DNA from: Microcella flavibacter
GTDB taxonomy: Bacteria > Actinomycetota > Actinomycetes > Actinomycetales > Microbacteriaceae
Direction: 5' to 3'
Assembly (NCBI RefSeq): GCF_012530535.1
Contig: NZ_CP051299.1
Location: 2,170,001 to 2,234,000 of the forward strand
Length of the DNA: 64,000 nucleotides
A model generated the notes under the pieces. It did not search any database and was not told the DNA's origin. It saw nothing but the letters and a program-made list of their open reading frames with translations. Below are positions 34,692 through 41,547 of the stretch, one piece after another. Position 1 is the stretch's first letter; each line of letters opens with the position of its first letter. The translations under genes were made by a program, and so were the position numbers.

Positions 34692-35792
34692 CTAGATCGG
34701 CGGCAGCGCCTGCCGCGCCTCGTGCGGCTCGAGCCCCGAGACGACGAGCACGTCGAAGACGAGCCCGCGCAGCAGCACGACGACGACCTGGTCGGGCACG
34801 GTGACGGCGCCGGGCACGGCGTCGGGGCTGCAGACCCCGGCGAGCGCGAGCCCGAGGATGCGCGCGCGGTCGCGCTCGGCCGGATCCTCGACGCTGCGCC
34901 CGAGCGCGCGCACGATCACGGCCGTCTCGTCGAGCAGCGCGGCGAGGCCGGGCCGCTCGACGCCGTCGCGCACGAGCACGTCGATGCGCCGGGCGATCGA
35001 GCGCACGTGCCGGGTGACGAGGTCGGCCGCGGCGAGCTGGGCGGCCTCGGCGGCGAGCCGGGCGCGGCCGCCGCGCAGCCACGGCGAGTAGCTCGCGACG
35101 GCGCGGGCGGAGTCGAGCGACTGGGTCCAGCCGTCGATGAGCGGCTGGGTGCGGCGGCTGCGCGAGAGGGCGAGGTCGGCCGCGGCCTCGTCGCCCGTGC
35201 GCAGGGCGGCGGCGAGCCCGGTGATCGACTGGTCGAGCAGCGAGAACAGCGCGCGGGACTCCCCCTTGGTCGCGAGCACGTCGAGGCGCGGGATGAGCGC
35301 CGTGACGAGCAGCGCGACGACCGCGCCGACGGCGCCGTCGAGCGCGCGCTCGAACACGCCGCCCGGCGGATCGGGCAGCACGGCGACGAGCATCGACTGC
35401 ACCGCGGCGGCGATCGCGAAGCCCGCCGAGGGCGAGACGGCGCGCGCGACGAGCAGGGCGAGGGCGAGGATGACGGCGATCTGCCACACCCCGCGGCCGA
35501 GCACCGTCACGAGGAGGGCGGCGACGACGATGCCGACCACGATCCCGACCACGGTCTCGAGCACCCGCCGCGGCCGGGCGTCGCGGGCGAGGCCGAGCGC
35601 GCTGATGACGACCGTCACGGCGACGAGGGGCACCTCGTGCCCCAGGCCGAAGTGCGCGATGGCGTACGCGGCGACGGCGGCCACGACGATCTGGAGGATG
35701 GCGGGCAGCGAGCGCAGCACCCGCTGCGCGGCGGCGCGGGCATCCATGCGCAGTCGGATGCGCCGCTCGAGCCGCCGCATCGGATCGCCCAT
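34692..35792 (-). CDS. FUSC-family integral membrane protein
   Basis: 366 residues from ATG 35792. An N-terminal half with about six membrane helices (LQIVVAAVAAYAIAHFGLG, PLVAVTVVISALGL, VVGIVVGIVVAALLVTVL and others) is followed by a helical cytoplasmic half. This matches the aromatic acid exporter/fusaric acid resistance-like (FUSC/ArAE) superfamily. The substrate is unknown. It lies 13 bases downstream of the folate-binding protein gene, so co-transcription is likely. An in-frame GTG at 35801 is an alternative start. Confidence 0.8.
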   Translation of the reverse strand: MGDPMRRLERRIRLRMDARAAAQRVLRSLPAILQIVVAAVAAYAIAHFGLGHEVPLVAVTVVISALGLARDARPRRVLETVVGIVVGIVVAALLVTVLGRGVWQIAVILALALLVARAVSPSAGFAIAAAVQSMLVAVLPDPPGGVFERALDGAVGAVVALLVTALIPRLDVLATKGESRALFSLLDQSITGLAAALRTGDEAAADLALSRSRRTQPLIDGWTQSLDSARAVASYSPWLRGGRARLAAEAAQLAAADLVTRHVRSIARRIDVLVRDGVERPGLAALLDETAVIVRALGRSVEDPAERDRARILGLALAGVCSPDAVPGAVTVPDQVVVVLLRGLVFDVLVVSGLEPHEARQALPPI

Positions 35793-35805
35793 GGCGGGCA
35801 CGGCG

Positions 35806-36966
35806 CTAGCGCCGCACGGCGCCGAGGCGGGGGATGCGCGGCACCCCGGCGGTCGCCCCGGCGCTCGGCGGCACGATGGTCTGCTGCGCCGCCGCGACGG
35901 GCACGACCTCATCGGTGGGCGCGCCGTCGGCGTCGCGCACGACGGCCGGCACGGTGAGCGCCGCGGCCTCGTCGAGGGAGCGCTTGACGACGGCGAGGCC
36001 GATCGGGCCGAGCTCGTGGTGGCGGGCGCTCGCGGTGAGGCGGCCGACGTCGGCGCCGTAGAGCAGCACGGGCGAGCCCGGCTCGGGCAGCACCGAGGCC
36101 GAGCCGTCGAGGTGCAGCATGACGAGCCGGCGGGGCGGGTGGCCGAGGTTGTGCACCTTCGCCACGGTCTCCTGCCCGCGGTAGCAGCCCTTCGTCAGGT
36201 GCACGGCCGAGCGCAGCCAGTCCAGTTCGTGCGGGATGCTGCGCTCATCGGCGTCGATGAGGCGCGGCCGCCAGGCGGCCACGCGCAGCGCCTCGAGCGC
36301 GAGCGCGCCGGCCGCGGCGACCTCGCCGCCGCGCACCCGCTCGGCGAGCGCCGGCAGCTTGGATCGCGGCACCAGCACCTCGACGGCCGGGTAGTCGGCG
36401 CCCGGGTGCCGCTCGTCGAGCGCGTACTGCCAGCCGCCGTCGCGCACCGCGACCCAGGGGTCGCGCCACAGCAGCGGCTGCGCGTTCGGAGCGGCGGGCT
36501 CGACGAGCAGGGCCGCCCCCTCGGGCAGCAGCTGCCCGATCGTGGCCCACTCGGCGCTCACGTCGGCGACCTCGACGCGCATCATGAAGCGCATGCGGTC
36601 GAACCAGGCGGCGAGCGGCGCGGCCTGCGCGGCGTCGACGAGCATCCAGGTGGTGACGCCGTCGTCGATGAGGCGGATGCTGTGCTCGAGCCGGCCCTGC
36701 GGGTCGAGGAGGAGGGTCTCGGCGCTGCCTCCGGCCTCGAGCGTCGTGACCGCCTGCGAGGTGAGCGAGTCGATCCAGGTGAGGCGGTCGGGGCCGGTGA
36801 CGGTGACGACGCCGCGGTCGGAGAGGTCGACGATCGCGCGGCCCTGCTCGAGCATCCGCTGCTCGGCGACCGGCTCGCCGTAGTGATCGGCGGTGCCCGC
36901 GGGGCCCGCGACGGCGCCCGGCAGGGTCAGCAGCGGGGAGGCCGCGGCCGGCGTCTCACTCGACAC
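35806..36966 (-). CDS. ygfZ: YgfZ/GcvT-like folate-binding protein
   Basis: 386 residues from GTG 36966, overlapping the upstream gene by 11 bases. The diagnostic YgfZ motif KGCYRGQE is present, within HLTKGCYRGQETVAKVHNLG. The N-terminal folate-binding region includes DRGVVTVTGPDRLTWIDSLTSQ. Homologues help mature or repair iron-sulfur clusters using tetrahydrofolate. It pairs with the nitrobindin-like gene, a conserved actinobacterial neighbourhood. Confidence 0.9.
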   Translation of the reverse strand: MSSETPAAASPLLTLPGAVAGPAGTADHYGEPVAEQRMLEQGRAIVDLSDRGVVTVTGPDRLTWIDSLTSQAVTTLEAGGSAETLLLDPQGRLEHSIRLIDDGVTTWMLVDAAQAAPLAAWFDRMRFMMRVEVADVSAEWATIGQLLPEGAALLVEPAAPNAQPLLWRDPWVAVRDGGWQYALDERHPGADYPAVEVLVPRSKLPALAERVRGGEVAAAGALALEALRVAAWRPRLIDADERSIPHELDWLRSAVHLTKGCYRGQETVAKVHNLGHPPRRLVMLHLDGSASVLPEPGSPVLLYGADVGRLTASARHHELGPIGLAVVKRSLDEAAALTVPAVVRDADGAPTDEVVPVAAAQQTIVPPSAGATAGVPRIPRLGAVRR

Positions 36967-37552
36967 GGTTGAGCGTTCCCGAGGCGTGCGTGCGCAGGTC
37001 GTTGCCGAGCGCGGCGATGTCCCACGCCCAGAGCAGTCGGCTGTCGACGAGGCCGTAGAGGCGGGTCGCGGCGGCGTACTCCTTGGCGCTCGCCGAGCGC
37101 ATGACGGCGTCGGTCTGCAGGTCGATGCGCGCACCGCCGACGGTGCCGAGGTACAGCTCGCTGACGCCGCCGGGGTGGATGACCGCCACCTCGACCTCGA
37201 AGGCGCCGTCGGGGCGGCGCAGCGTCTCGACCGACTCGGCGTCGGGGTAGGGCGCGGGGCCCACGCCCGGCAGCATGCCGGGGCCGGGGTCGCCGGGCTG
37301 CGCGGGGCGGTGCAGTCGCCAGTAGCCGGCCTCGGCGTTGAGGGGGCTCTGCCGCTCGTCGAGCAGCCAGGTAGCGGAGGAGTAGTTGAGGTAGTGCTGG
37401 CCGTCGTGGCTGAAGCTCACGCGCTGGCCGAACTCGTGCTCGCGCACGGTGCCGGCGTCGTCGTAGTGGACGACGCCCGTGCCCTCCCAGACTCCGATGA
37501 GCCAGGAGAGCGGGACGAGCTCGGCGGGCAGGGTCGTGTCGAGGGAGAACAC
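36956..37552 (-). CDS. Nitrobindin-like heme-binding beta-barrel protein
   Basis: 198 residues. The GVWEGTG motif (G20, W22, G24, G26) marks the THAP4/nitrobindin (DUF1794, FABP-like) family, compact ten-strand barrels that bind ferric heme and can scavenge peroxynitrite or carry nitric oxide. A C-terminal His in LRTHASGTL is placed where the proximal heme ligand lies in homologues. It starts at GTG 37552 and overlaps ygfZ. Confidence 0.85.
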   Translation of the reverse strand: MFSLDTTLPAELVPLSWLIGVWEGTGVVHYDDAGTVREHEFGQRVSFSHDGQHYLNYSSATWLLDERQSPLNAEAGYWRLHRPAQPGDPGPGMLPGVGPAPYPDAESVETLRRPDGAFEVEVAVIHPGGVSELYLGTVGGARIDLQTDAVMRSASAKEYAAATRLYGLVDSRLLWAWDIAALGNDLRTHASGTLNRVE

Positions 37553-37569
37553 GGAAGAAGAGGCGCGGC

Positions 37570-37680
37570 TCAGCGCTGGCCGCGGTAGAGGTTGCGCAGC
37601 ACCACGAGCGAGACCCCGCCGATGGCGAGCGACGCGAGCCCCAGGAGTCCGAGGAAGAAGATTTCTAGCGCGAGCAGCAT
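37570..37680 (-). CDS. Small single-pass membrane protein (36 residues)
   Basis: A short reading frame from ATG 37680 to TGA 37570. A strongly hydrophobic segment (residues 2-27, starting MLLALEIFFLGLLGLASLAI) is followed by a basic tail NLYRGQR, a positive-inside arrangement. It begins 4 bases after the stop of the 88-residue membrane protein gene, so the two are probably translated from one mRNA. The function is unknown. Confidence 0.6.
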   Translation of the reverse strand: MLLALEIFFLGLLGLASLAIGGVSLVVLRNLYRGQR

Positions 37681-37684
37681 GCGC

Positions 37685-37951
37685 TCATCCTACGCCCGCG
37701 AGGATGAGGATCAGCCCCGAGGCGAGCGCCATCAGGAGGATGATGCCGGTCACCGTGACGAGCATCCGGTGCACCAGCCCTTCCTTCGTCTGCAGGCTGA
37801 CCTGGATGAGGAAGGTGAGCAGCACGGCGCCCGCGGCGATGACCGCGAGGGAGCCCGCCCGGTCGTCGGCCTCGACGAGCACGAGCAGCGCCACCAGCCC
37901 GGCGACGACGGCGATCCACACCGGCAGTGCGGTGGCCAGGGTGCGCGACAT
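37685..37951 (-). CDS. Small membrane protein with three predicted helices (88 residues)
   Basis: The hydrophobic segments are about 10-27, 34-50 and 67-86, separated by short polar loops (EADDRAG, QTKEGLVHR). ATG 37951 is preceded by TAGCAT (37963-37958, minus strand) with a 6-base gap, so the mRNA is probably leaderless. The gene diverges from the GlnR-like regulator. The function is unknown. Confidence 0.68.
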   Translation of the reverse strand: MSRTLATALPVWIAVVAGLVALLVLVEADDRAGSLAVIAAGAVLLTFLIQVSLQTKEGLVHRMLVTVTGIILLMALASGLILILAGVG

Positions 37952-37972
37952 GACCCCATGCTAGGCCGCGGC

Positions 37973-37978
37973 TACACT
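37973..37978 (+). promoter_or_regulatory. -10 box of the GlnR-like gene
   Basis: TACACT lies 23 bases before GTG 38002. A GGAGGA ribosome site follows before the start, so this mRNA has a short leader. Confidence 0.5.
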
Positions 37979-38001
37979 GAGCCGAGAACCCTGGAGGACG
38001 A

Positions 38002-38691
38002 GTGGCCCAGCTTCTGATCCTGACCTCGCAGGGGAACGCCGACGTTCTCCCCGCGCTCGGTCTGCTCAGCCACCGCGTTCGAGCGATTGCCGCCGAACCG
38101 GCCGCGCTCGTCGGCGCGCCGCCCGCCGACGCCATCCTCGTCGATGCGCGCCTCGACCTCGCCGGCGCCAAGGGCCTCTGCAAGATCCTCACCGCCACCG
38201 GTGCGGGCTCCCCCATCATCGTCGTGCTCACCGAGGGCGGCCTCACCGCGGTCAACGCCGAGTGGGGCGTCGACGACGTCGTGCTCGACACGGCGGGGCC
38301 CGCCGAGGTGGATGCTCGACTGAGGCTCGCGATCGGCCGCCAGACCCGCGATGCCGCCGGGTCGAGCACCATCCGCGCCTCGGGCGTCGTCATCGATGAG
38401 GCGAGCTACTCGGCGAAGGTGCACGGCCGCACGCTCGACCTCACGTTCAAGGAGTTCGAGCTGCTGCGGTTCCTCGCCGCGCACCCGAGCCGCGTCTTCA
38501 CGCGCGAGCAGCTGTTGAGCGAGGTCTGGGGCTACGACTACTTCGGCGGCACCCGCACGGTCGACGTGCACGTGCGGCGCCTGCGCGCGAAGCTCGGCGA
38601 CATGGAGTCGCTCATCGGCACGGTGCGCAACGTCGGCTACCGCTTCACCCTGCACGAGGACGAGCCCGAGGTCTCGCGGCTGCAGGCGTAG
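38002..38691 (+). CDS. glnR: GlnR-like atypical OmpR-family response regulator
   Basis: 229 residues from GTG 38002, with GGAGGA just upstream. The receiver-like half starts MAQLLILTS, with [12 protein letters not shown] and a conserved Asp48 in LVDARLDL. It lacks the acidic pair near residue 8 and the usual Lys, as GlnR does. The C-terminal winged helix ([50 protein letters not shown]) is typical. GlnR controls nitrogen assimilation in Actinobacteria without a partner kinase, and none is adjacent here. The assignment rests on recalled family features. Confidence 0.78.
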   Translation: MAQLLILTSQGNADVLPALGLLSHRVRAIAAEPAALVGAPPADAILVDARLDLAGAKGLCKILTATGAGSPIIVVLTEGGLTAVNAEWGVDDVVLDTAGPAEVDARLRLAIGRQTRDAAGSSTIRASGVVIDEASYSAKVHGRTLDLTFKEFELLRFLAAHPSRVFTREQLLSEVWGYDYFGGTRTVDVHVRRLRAKLGDMESLIGTVRNVGYRFTLHEDEPEVSRLQA

Positions 38692-38721
38692 CCCGCCCCG
38701 CACTCCTGCGATCGGCCCGCG

Positions 38722-39369
38722 TCAGCGGCGCGCCGCCGGTGCCGGTTCGCGGATGCCCGCCACGAGCCCCTCGACCCGCTCGACGATCTCGTCCCGGATC
38801 GCGCGCAGCCCGGCGCGGCCCGAGCCGGCCGGATCCGCGACCTCCCAGTCCTCGTAGCGACGACCGGGCAGCACGGGGCACGCGTCGCCGCAGCCCATCG
38901 TGATGACGTAGTCGGCACCGCGGACGAGGTCGTCGGTGAGCGGCTTCGGGTACTCGTCGACGACGGGGATGCCGATCTCGTCGAGCACCTCGGCGACGGC
39001 GGGGATGATGCGGCCGGCGGGGTCGGAGCCGGCGCTCATGACGACGACCTCGTCGCCGGCGAGCGCGCGCAGCACGGCGGCCGCGAGCTGCGAGCGGCCG
39101 GAGTTCTCGACGCAGACGAACAGCACCGAGGGGGTGCCGTCGCGCTCGGCCGCCTCGGCCCGCACGATGGCGGCGAGCCGGTCGGCGGCGAAGTGCGCGG
39201 TGAGCGAGGGGAGGAAGCGGGTGACCCTCGCGCTGCGGGCGAGCAGCCGGAAGCTGTCGTCGACGACCGCCTGCACGGTCTCGGGCCCGACGACGCCGCG
39301 GTACCGGCGAGAGAGCCGATCGGCGATGCGGCGCACGACGTCGGGCACCTCGACGGGCTCGATGCTCAT
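38722..39369 (-). CDS. arsC: Arsenate reductase (LMW-phosphatase type) with N-terminal helical domain
   Basis: 215 residues. Residues 1-72 form a helical domain (RFLPSLTAHFAADRLAAIVR) that is clearly homologous to the middle of the ArsR-ArsC fusion at 39808. Residues 80-215 are the LMW-phosphatase-fold reductase with the P-loop CVENSGRSQ (Cys86), a conserved TMGCGDACP (Cys160, Cys164) and the DWEVADPAG loop. Related actinobacterial enzymes work with mycothiol. The start overlaps the upstream arsC stop by 4 bases. Confidence 0.86.
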   Translation of the reverse strand: MSIEPVEVPDVVRRIADRLSRRYRGVVGPETVQAVVDDSFRLLARSARVTRFLPSLTAHFAADRLAAIVRAEAAERDGTPSVLFVCVENSGRSQLAAAVLRALAGDEVVVMSAGSDPAGRIIPAVAEVLDEIGIPVVDEYPKPLTDDLVRGADYVITMGCGDACPVLPGRRYEDWEVADPAGSGRAGLRAIRDEIVERVEGLVAGIREPAPAARR

Positions 39370-39779
39370 GAGGCGGGCAGTATCTCGGCGAGGAGGGTCT
39401 GGATGCGGCCCTTGATGTCGTCGCGGATGGGACGCACCGACTCGATGCCCTGGCCGGCCGGGTCGTCGAGCTCCCAGTCCTCGTAGCGCTTGCCGGGGAA
39501 GATCGGGCAGGCGTCGCCGCAGCCCATCGTGATGACGACGTCGCTCTCCTTCACGGCCTCGACGGTGAGCACCTTCGGCACGTTGTGCGCGATGTCGATG
39601 CCCTCCTCGGCCATGGCCTCGATCGCGACCGGGTTGATCTGATCCTTGGGGGCGGAACCGGCGGAGAGCACCTGCACGCGGTCGCCCGCGAGGTGCTGCA
39701 GGTAGCCGGCGGCCATCTGGGAGCGGCCCGCATTGTGCACGCAGACGAAGAGGACGGTGGGGGTGGCGGTGTCGGTCAT
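39366..39779 (-). CDS. arsC: Arsenate reductase (LMW-phosphatase type)
   Basis: 137 residues, single domain. The P-loop is CVHNAGRSQ (Cys13), the second cysteines are in TMGCGDACP (Cys87, Cys91), and DWELDDPAG carries the general-acid Asp. It reduces arsenate to arsenite using low-molecular-weight thiols or thioredoxin. ATG 39779 is chosen over ATG 39791 because TATGCT lies exactly 7 bases upstream, suggesting a leaderless start. The box is inside a perfect inverted repeat that probably binds the ArsR domain. Confidence 0.9.
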   Translation of the reverse strand: MTDTATPTVLFVCVHNAGRSQMAAGYLQHLAGDRVQVLSAGSAPKDQINPVAIEAMAEEGIDIAHNVPKVLTVEAVKESDVVITMGCGDACPIFPGKRYEDWELDDPAGQGIESVRPIRDDIKGRIQTLLAEILPAS

Positions 39780-39785
39780 GCTCTG

Positions 39786-39809
39786 AAGCATAGACCAGCA
39801 TCTATGCTT
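39786..39809. promoter_or_regulatory. ArsR-type operator 1, over the arsC promoter
   Basis: Perfect inverted arms AAGCATAGA (39786-39794) and TCTATGCTT (39801-39809) around CCAGCA. The minus-strand -10 box TATGCT is part of the left arm. The core GCATAGA-N6-TCTAT recurs at 40713. Confidence 0.75.
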
Positions 39810-40716
39810 AGGGAAGCGCGGTCGCGGGCAGCAGCTCGGCGAGCAGCGCTCGCACGCGGCCGTCGATGTCGTCGCGGATCGCCGCGACTTCGGTCGCGCT
39901 GCGGCCCACCGGGTCCTCCACCGCCCAGTCGAGGTAGCGACGGCCGGGGTACACGGGGCAGGCGTCGCCGCAGCCCATCGTGACGACCACGTCGGCCGCG
40001 CGCACCACCTCGTCGGTGAGCGGCTTCGGGAACTCGCCGCCGAGCGGCACCCCGATCTCGTCGAGCGCCATGACGACCGAGCCGCGCACGGCCTCGGCCG
40101 GCGCGCTGCCCGCCGTGCGCACCCGCACGCGGTCGCCCGCGAGGTGCCGCAGGATCGCCGAGGCGAGCTGCGAGCGCCCCGCGTTCTGCACGCAGACGAA
40201 GAGCACCTCGGGCGGAGCGCCGTCGGGCCGAGGCTCCGTCGCGCGGACGAGAGCGCTCAGCCGGTCCGCGGCGAAGCGCGCGGTGAGCGAGGGCAGGTAG
40301 CGGGTGATGCGGGCGCGCTCGGCGAGCAGGTCGTAGCTCTCGAGCACGTAGCGCTCGATCGTCTCGCGCGAGAAGGATCCGGCGAAGCGGTCGGCGAGAT
40401 CGCCGATCATGCGCTGCAGCAGCTGCCCGCTGACGCGGGTGGGGGCCGCCGGGGCGATGAGCGCGGCGAGCTGCTCGCGCCGGGCATCCACCACCGCGTA
40501 GAAGGCGCGTCGGCCCTCGGGGGTGCGCTCGACCAGCGCCGCGTCGTGCAGCAGGCGCAGGTGGTGCGAGACGGTGGGCTGGCGCAGCTGCAGCAGCTCG
40601 GCGAGGCGCCCCACGGTCTCGCGACCCTCGGGGGCGGCGAGCAGCAGACGCAGGAGGGCGGAGCGCGTCGGGTCGGCGACGAGCCGCAGCTCCTCCCCCT
40701 CCACCGACTCTCGCAT
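39808..40716 (-). CDS. ArsR-ArsC fusion: HTH regulator joined to arsenate reductase
   Basis: 302 residues. Domains in order: ArsR winged helix (about 1-90, with LLQLRQPTVSHHLRLLHDAALVERTPEGRRAFYAV), a helical linker domain (about 98-160) shared with the 215-residue ArsC, and a reductase domain with CVQNAGRSQ (Cys175) and TMGCGDACP (Cys249, Cys253). The ArsR part contains no Cys, so the usual thiol arsenite site of ArsR is missing and sensing may depend on the reductase cysteines. ATG 40716 follows TAGACT by 7 bases, suggesting a leaderless mRNA. Confidence 0.88.
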   Translation of the reverse strand: MRESVEGEELRLVADPTRSALLRLLLAAPEGRETVGRLAELLQLRQPTVSHHLRLLHDAALVERTPEGRRAFYAVVDARREQLAALIAPAAPTRVSGQLLQRMIGDLADRFAGSFSRETIERYVLESYDLLAERARITRYLPSLTARFAADRLSALVRATEPRPDGAPPEVLFVCVQNAGRSQLASAILRHLAGDRVRVRTAGSAPAEAVRGSVVMALDEIGVPLGGEFPKPLTDEVVRAADVVVTMGCGDACPVYPGRRYLDWAVEDPVGRSATEVAAIRDDIDGRVRALLAELLPATALP

Positions 40717-40732
40717 AGACAGCAGTCTATCC
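40713..40732. promoter_or_regulatory. ArsR-type operator 2, between the fusion gene and the channel gene
   Basis: GCATAGA-CAGCAG-TCTATCC (40713-40732, with ATAGAC/GTCTAT arms) matches operator 1. It covers the start codon and -10 (TAGACT, minus strand) of the ArsR-ArsC gene. It also covers a possible -35 (TAGACA, 40716) of the divergent channel gene, so one site could repress both. Confidence 0.7.
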
Positions 40733-40740
40733 GATTCGCT

Positions 40741-40746
40741 TATGCT
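40741..40746 (+). promoter_or_regulatory. Leaderless -10 box of the MIP channel gene
   Basis: TATGCT lies 6 bases before GTG 40753, with no ribosome site between. Confidence 0.6.
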
Positions 40747-40752
40747 GGCGCC

Positions 40753-41502
40753 GTGCCCGAGCTGACGCCCACCCCCTCCTCCCCGCGCCCGACCGCCGAC
40801 CCCGCGCCGCTCGCGCCGCCCGCCCCGCCGCTGCGCCGCCGCCTGCTCGCCGAGCTGCTCGGCAGCGCCGGCCTCGCCATGACCGTCATCGGCTCGGGCA
40901 TCATGGCCACCCGGCTCACCGACGAGCCCGGCCTGCAGCTGCTCATCAACGCGCTCGTCACCGCCATGGGGCTCGCCGTGCTCATCGCCTGCCTCGCGCC
41001 CATCGGCGGGGCGCACGTCAACCCCGCCGTGAGCCTCGTCATGGCGCTGCGCGGCGAGCTCGCGGCGCGCGACGCCGCCGCCTACGCGGGCGCCCAGGTG
41101 CTCGGCTGCGTGAGCGGGGCGGTCGTCGCGCACCTCCAGTTCGGGCTGCCGGCCGGGCAGGTGTCGACCACCGCGCGGCTCTCGGCGCCGGCGCTGCTCG
41201 CCGAGGTGCTCGCCACCGCCGGGCTCGTGGCGGTCATCCTGCTGCTCGTCGCCGCCGGGCGCACGCTCGCCATCGCCCCCGCCGTCGGCGCCTACATCGG
41301 CGCCGCCTACTTCGTCACGAGCTCGACGAGCTTCGCCAACCCGGCCATCACGATCGGCCGGATGGCGAGCGACACCTACGCCGGCATCGCCCCGCTCGAC
41401 GGCCTCGGATTCATCGCCGCCCAGCTGGTCGGGGCCCTGCTCGGGATGCTCGCCGTGCGCCTGCTCGTCGGCCCCCGCCCCGCGGCGGCGCCCGCGCCGT
41501 AA
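40753..41502 (+). CDS. MIP-family channel, probable arsenite conduit
   Basis: 249 residues from GTG 40753. A Pro-rich N-terminus (1-27) precedes six predicted helices and the two half-helices HVNPAVSL (NPA 90-92) and FANPAITI (NPA 196-198). The second NPA is followed by Ile rather than the Arg of the selectivity filter found in aquaporins and GlpF, so the pore may be wider. It diverges from the ArsR-ArsC gene and shares an operator with it. MIP channels in ars clusters (for example AqpS) let arsenite out down its gradient. No ArsB or Acr3 pump is in the window. Confidence 0.82.
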   Translation: MPELTPTPSSPRPTADPAPLAPPAPPLRRRLLAELLGSAGLAMTVIGSGIMATRLTDEPGLQLLINALVTAMGLAVLIACLAPIGGAHVNPAVSLVMALRGELAARDAAAYAGAQVLGCVSGAVVAHLQFGLPAGQVSTTARLSAPALLAEVLATAGLVAVILLLVAAGRTLAIAPAVGAYIGAAYFVTSSTSFANPAITIGRMASDTYAGIAPLDGLGFIAAQLVGALLGMLAVRLLVGPRPAAAPAP

Positions 41503-41547
41503 CCCGCCCGACCCCTGGGGTTTCCCGCAGGGTGCAAGACTGTGCGG

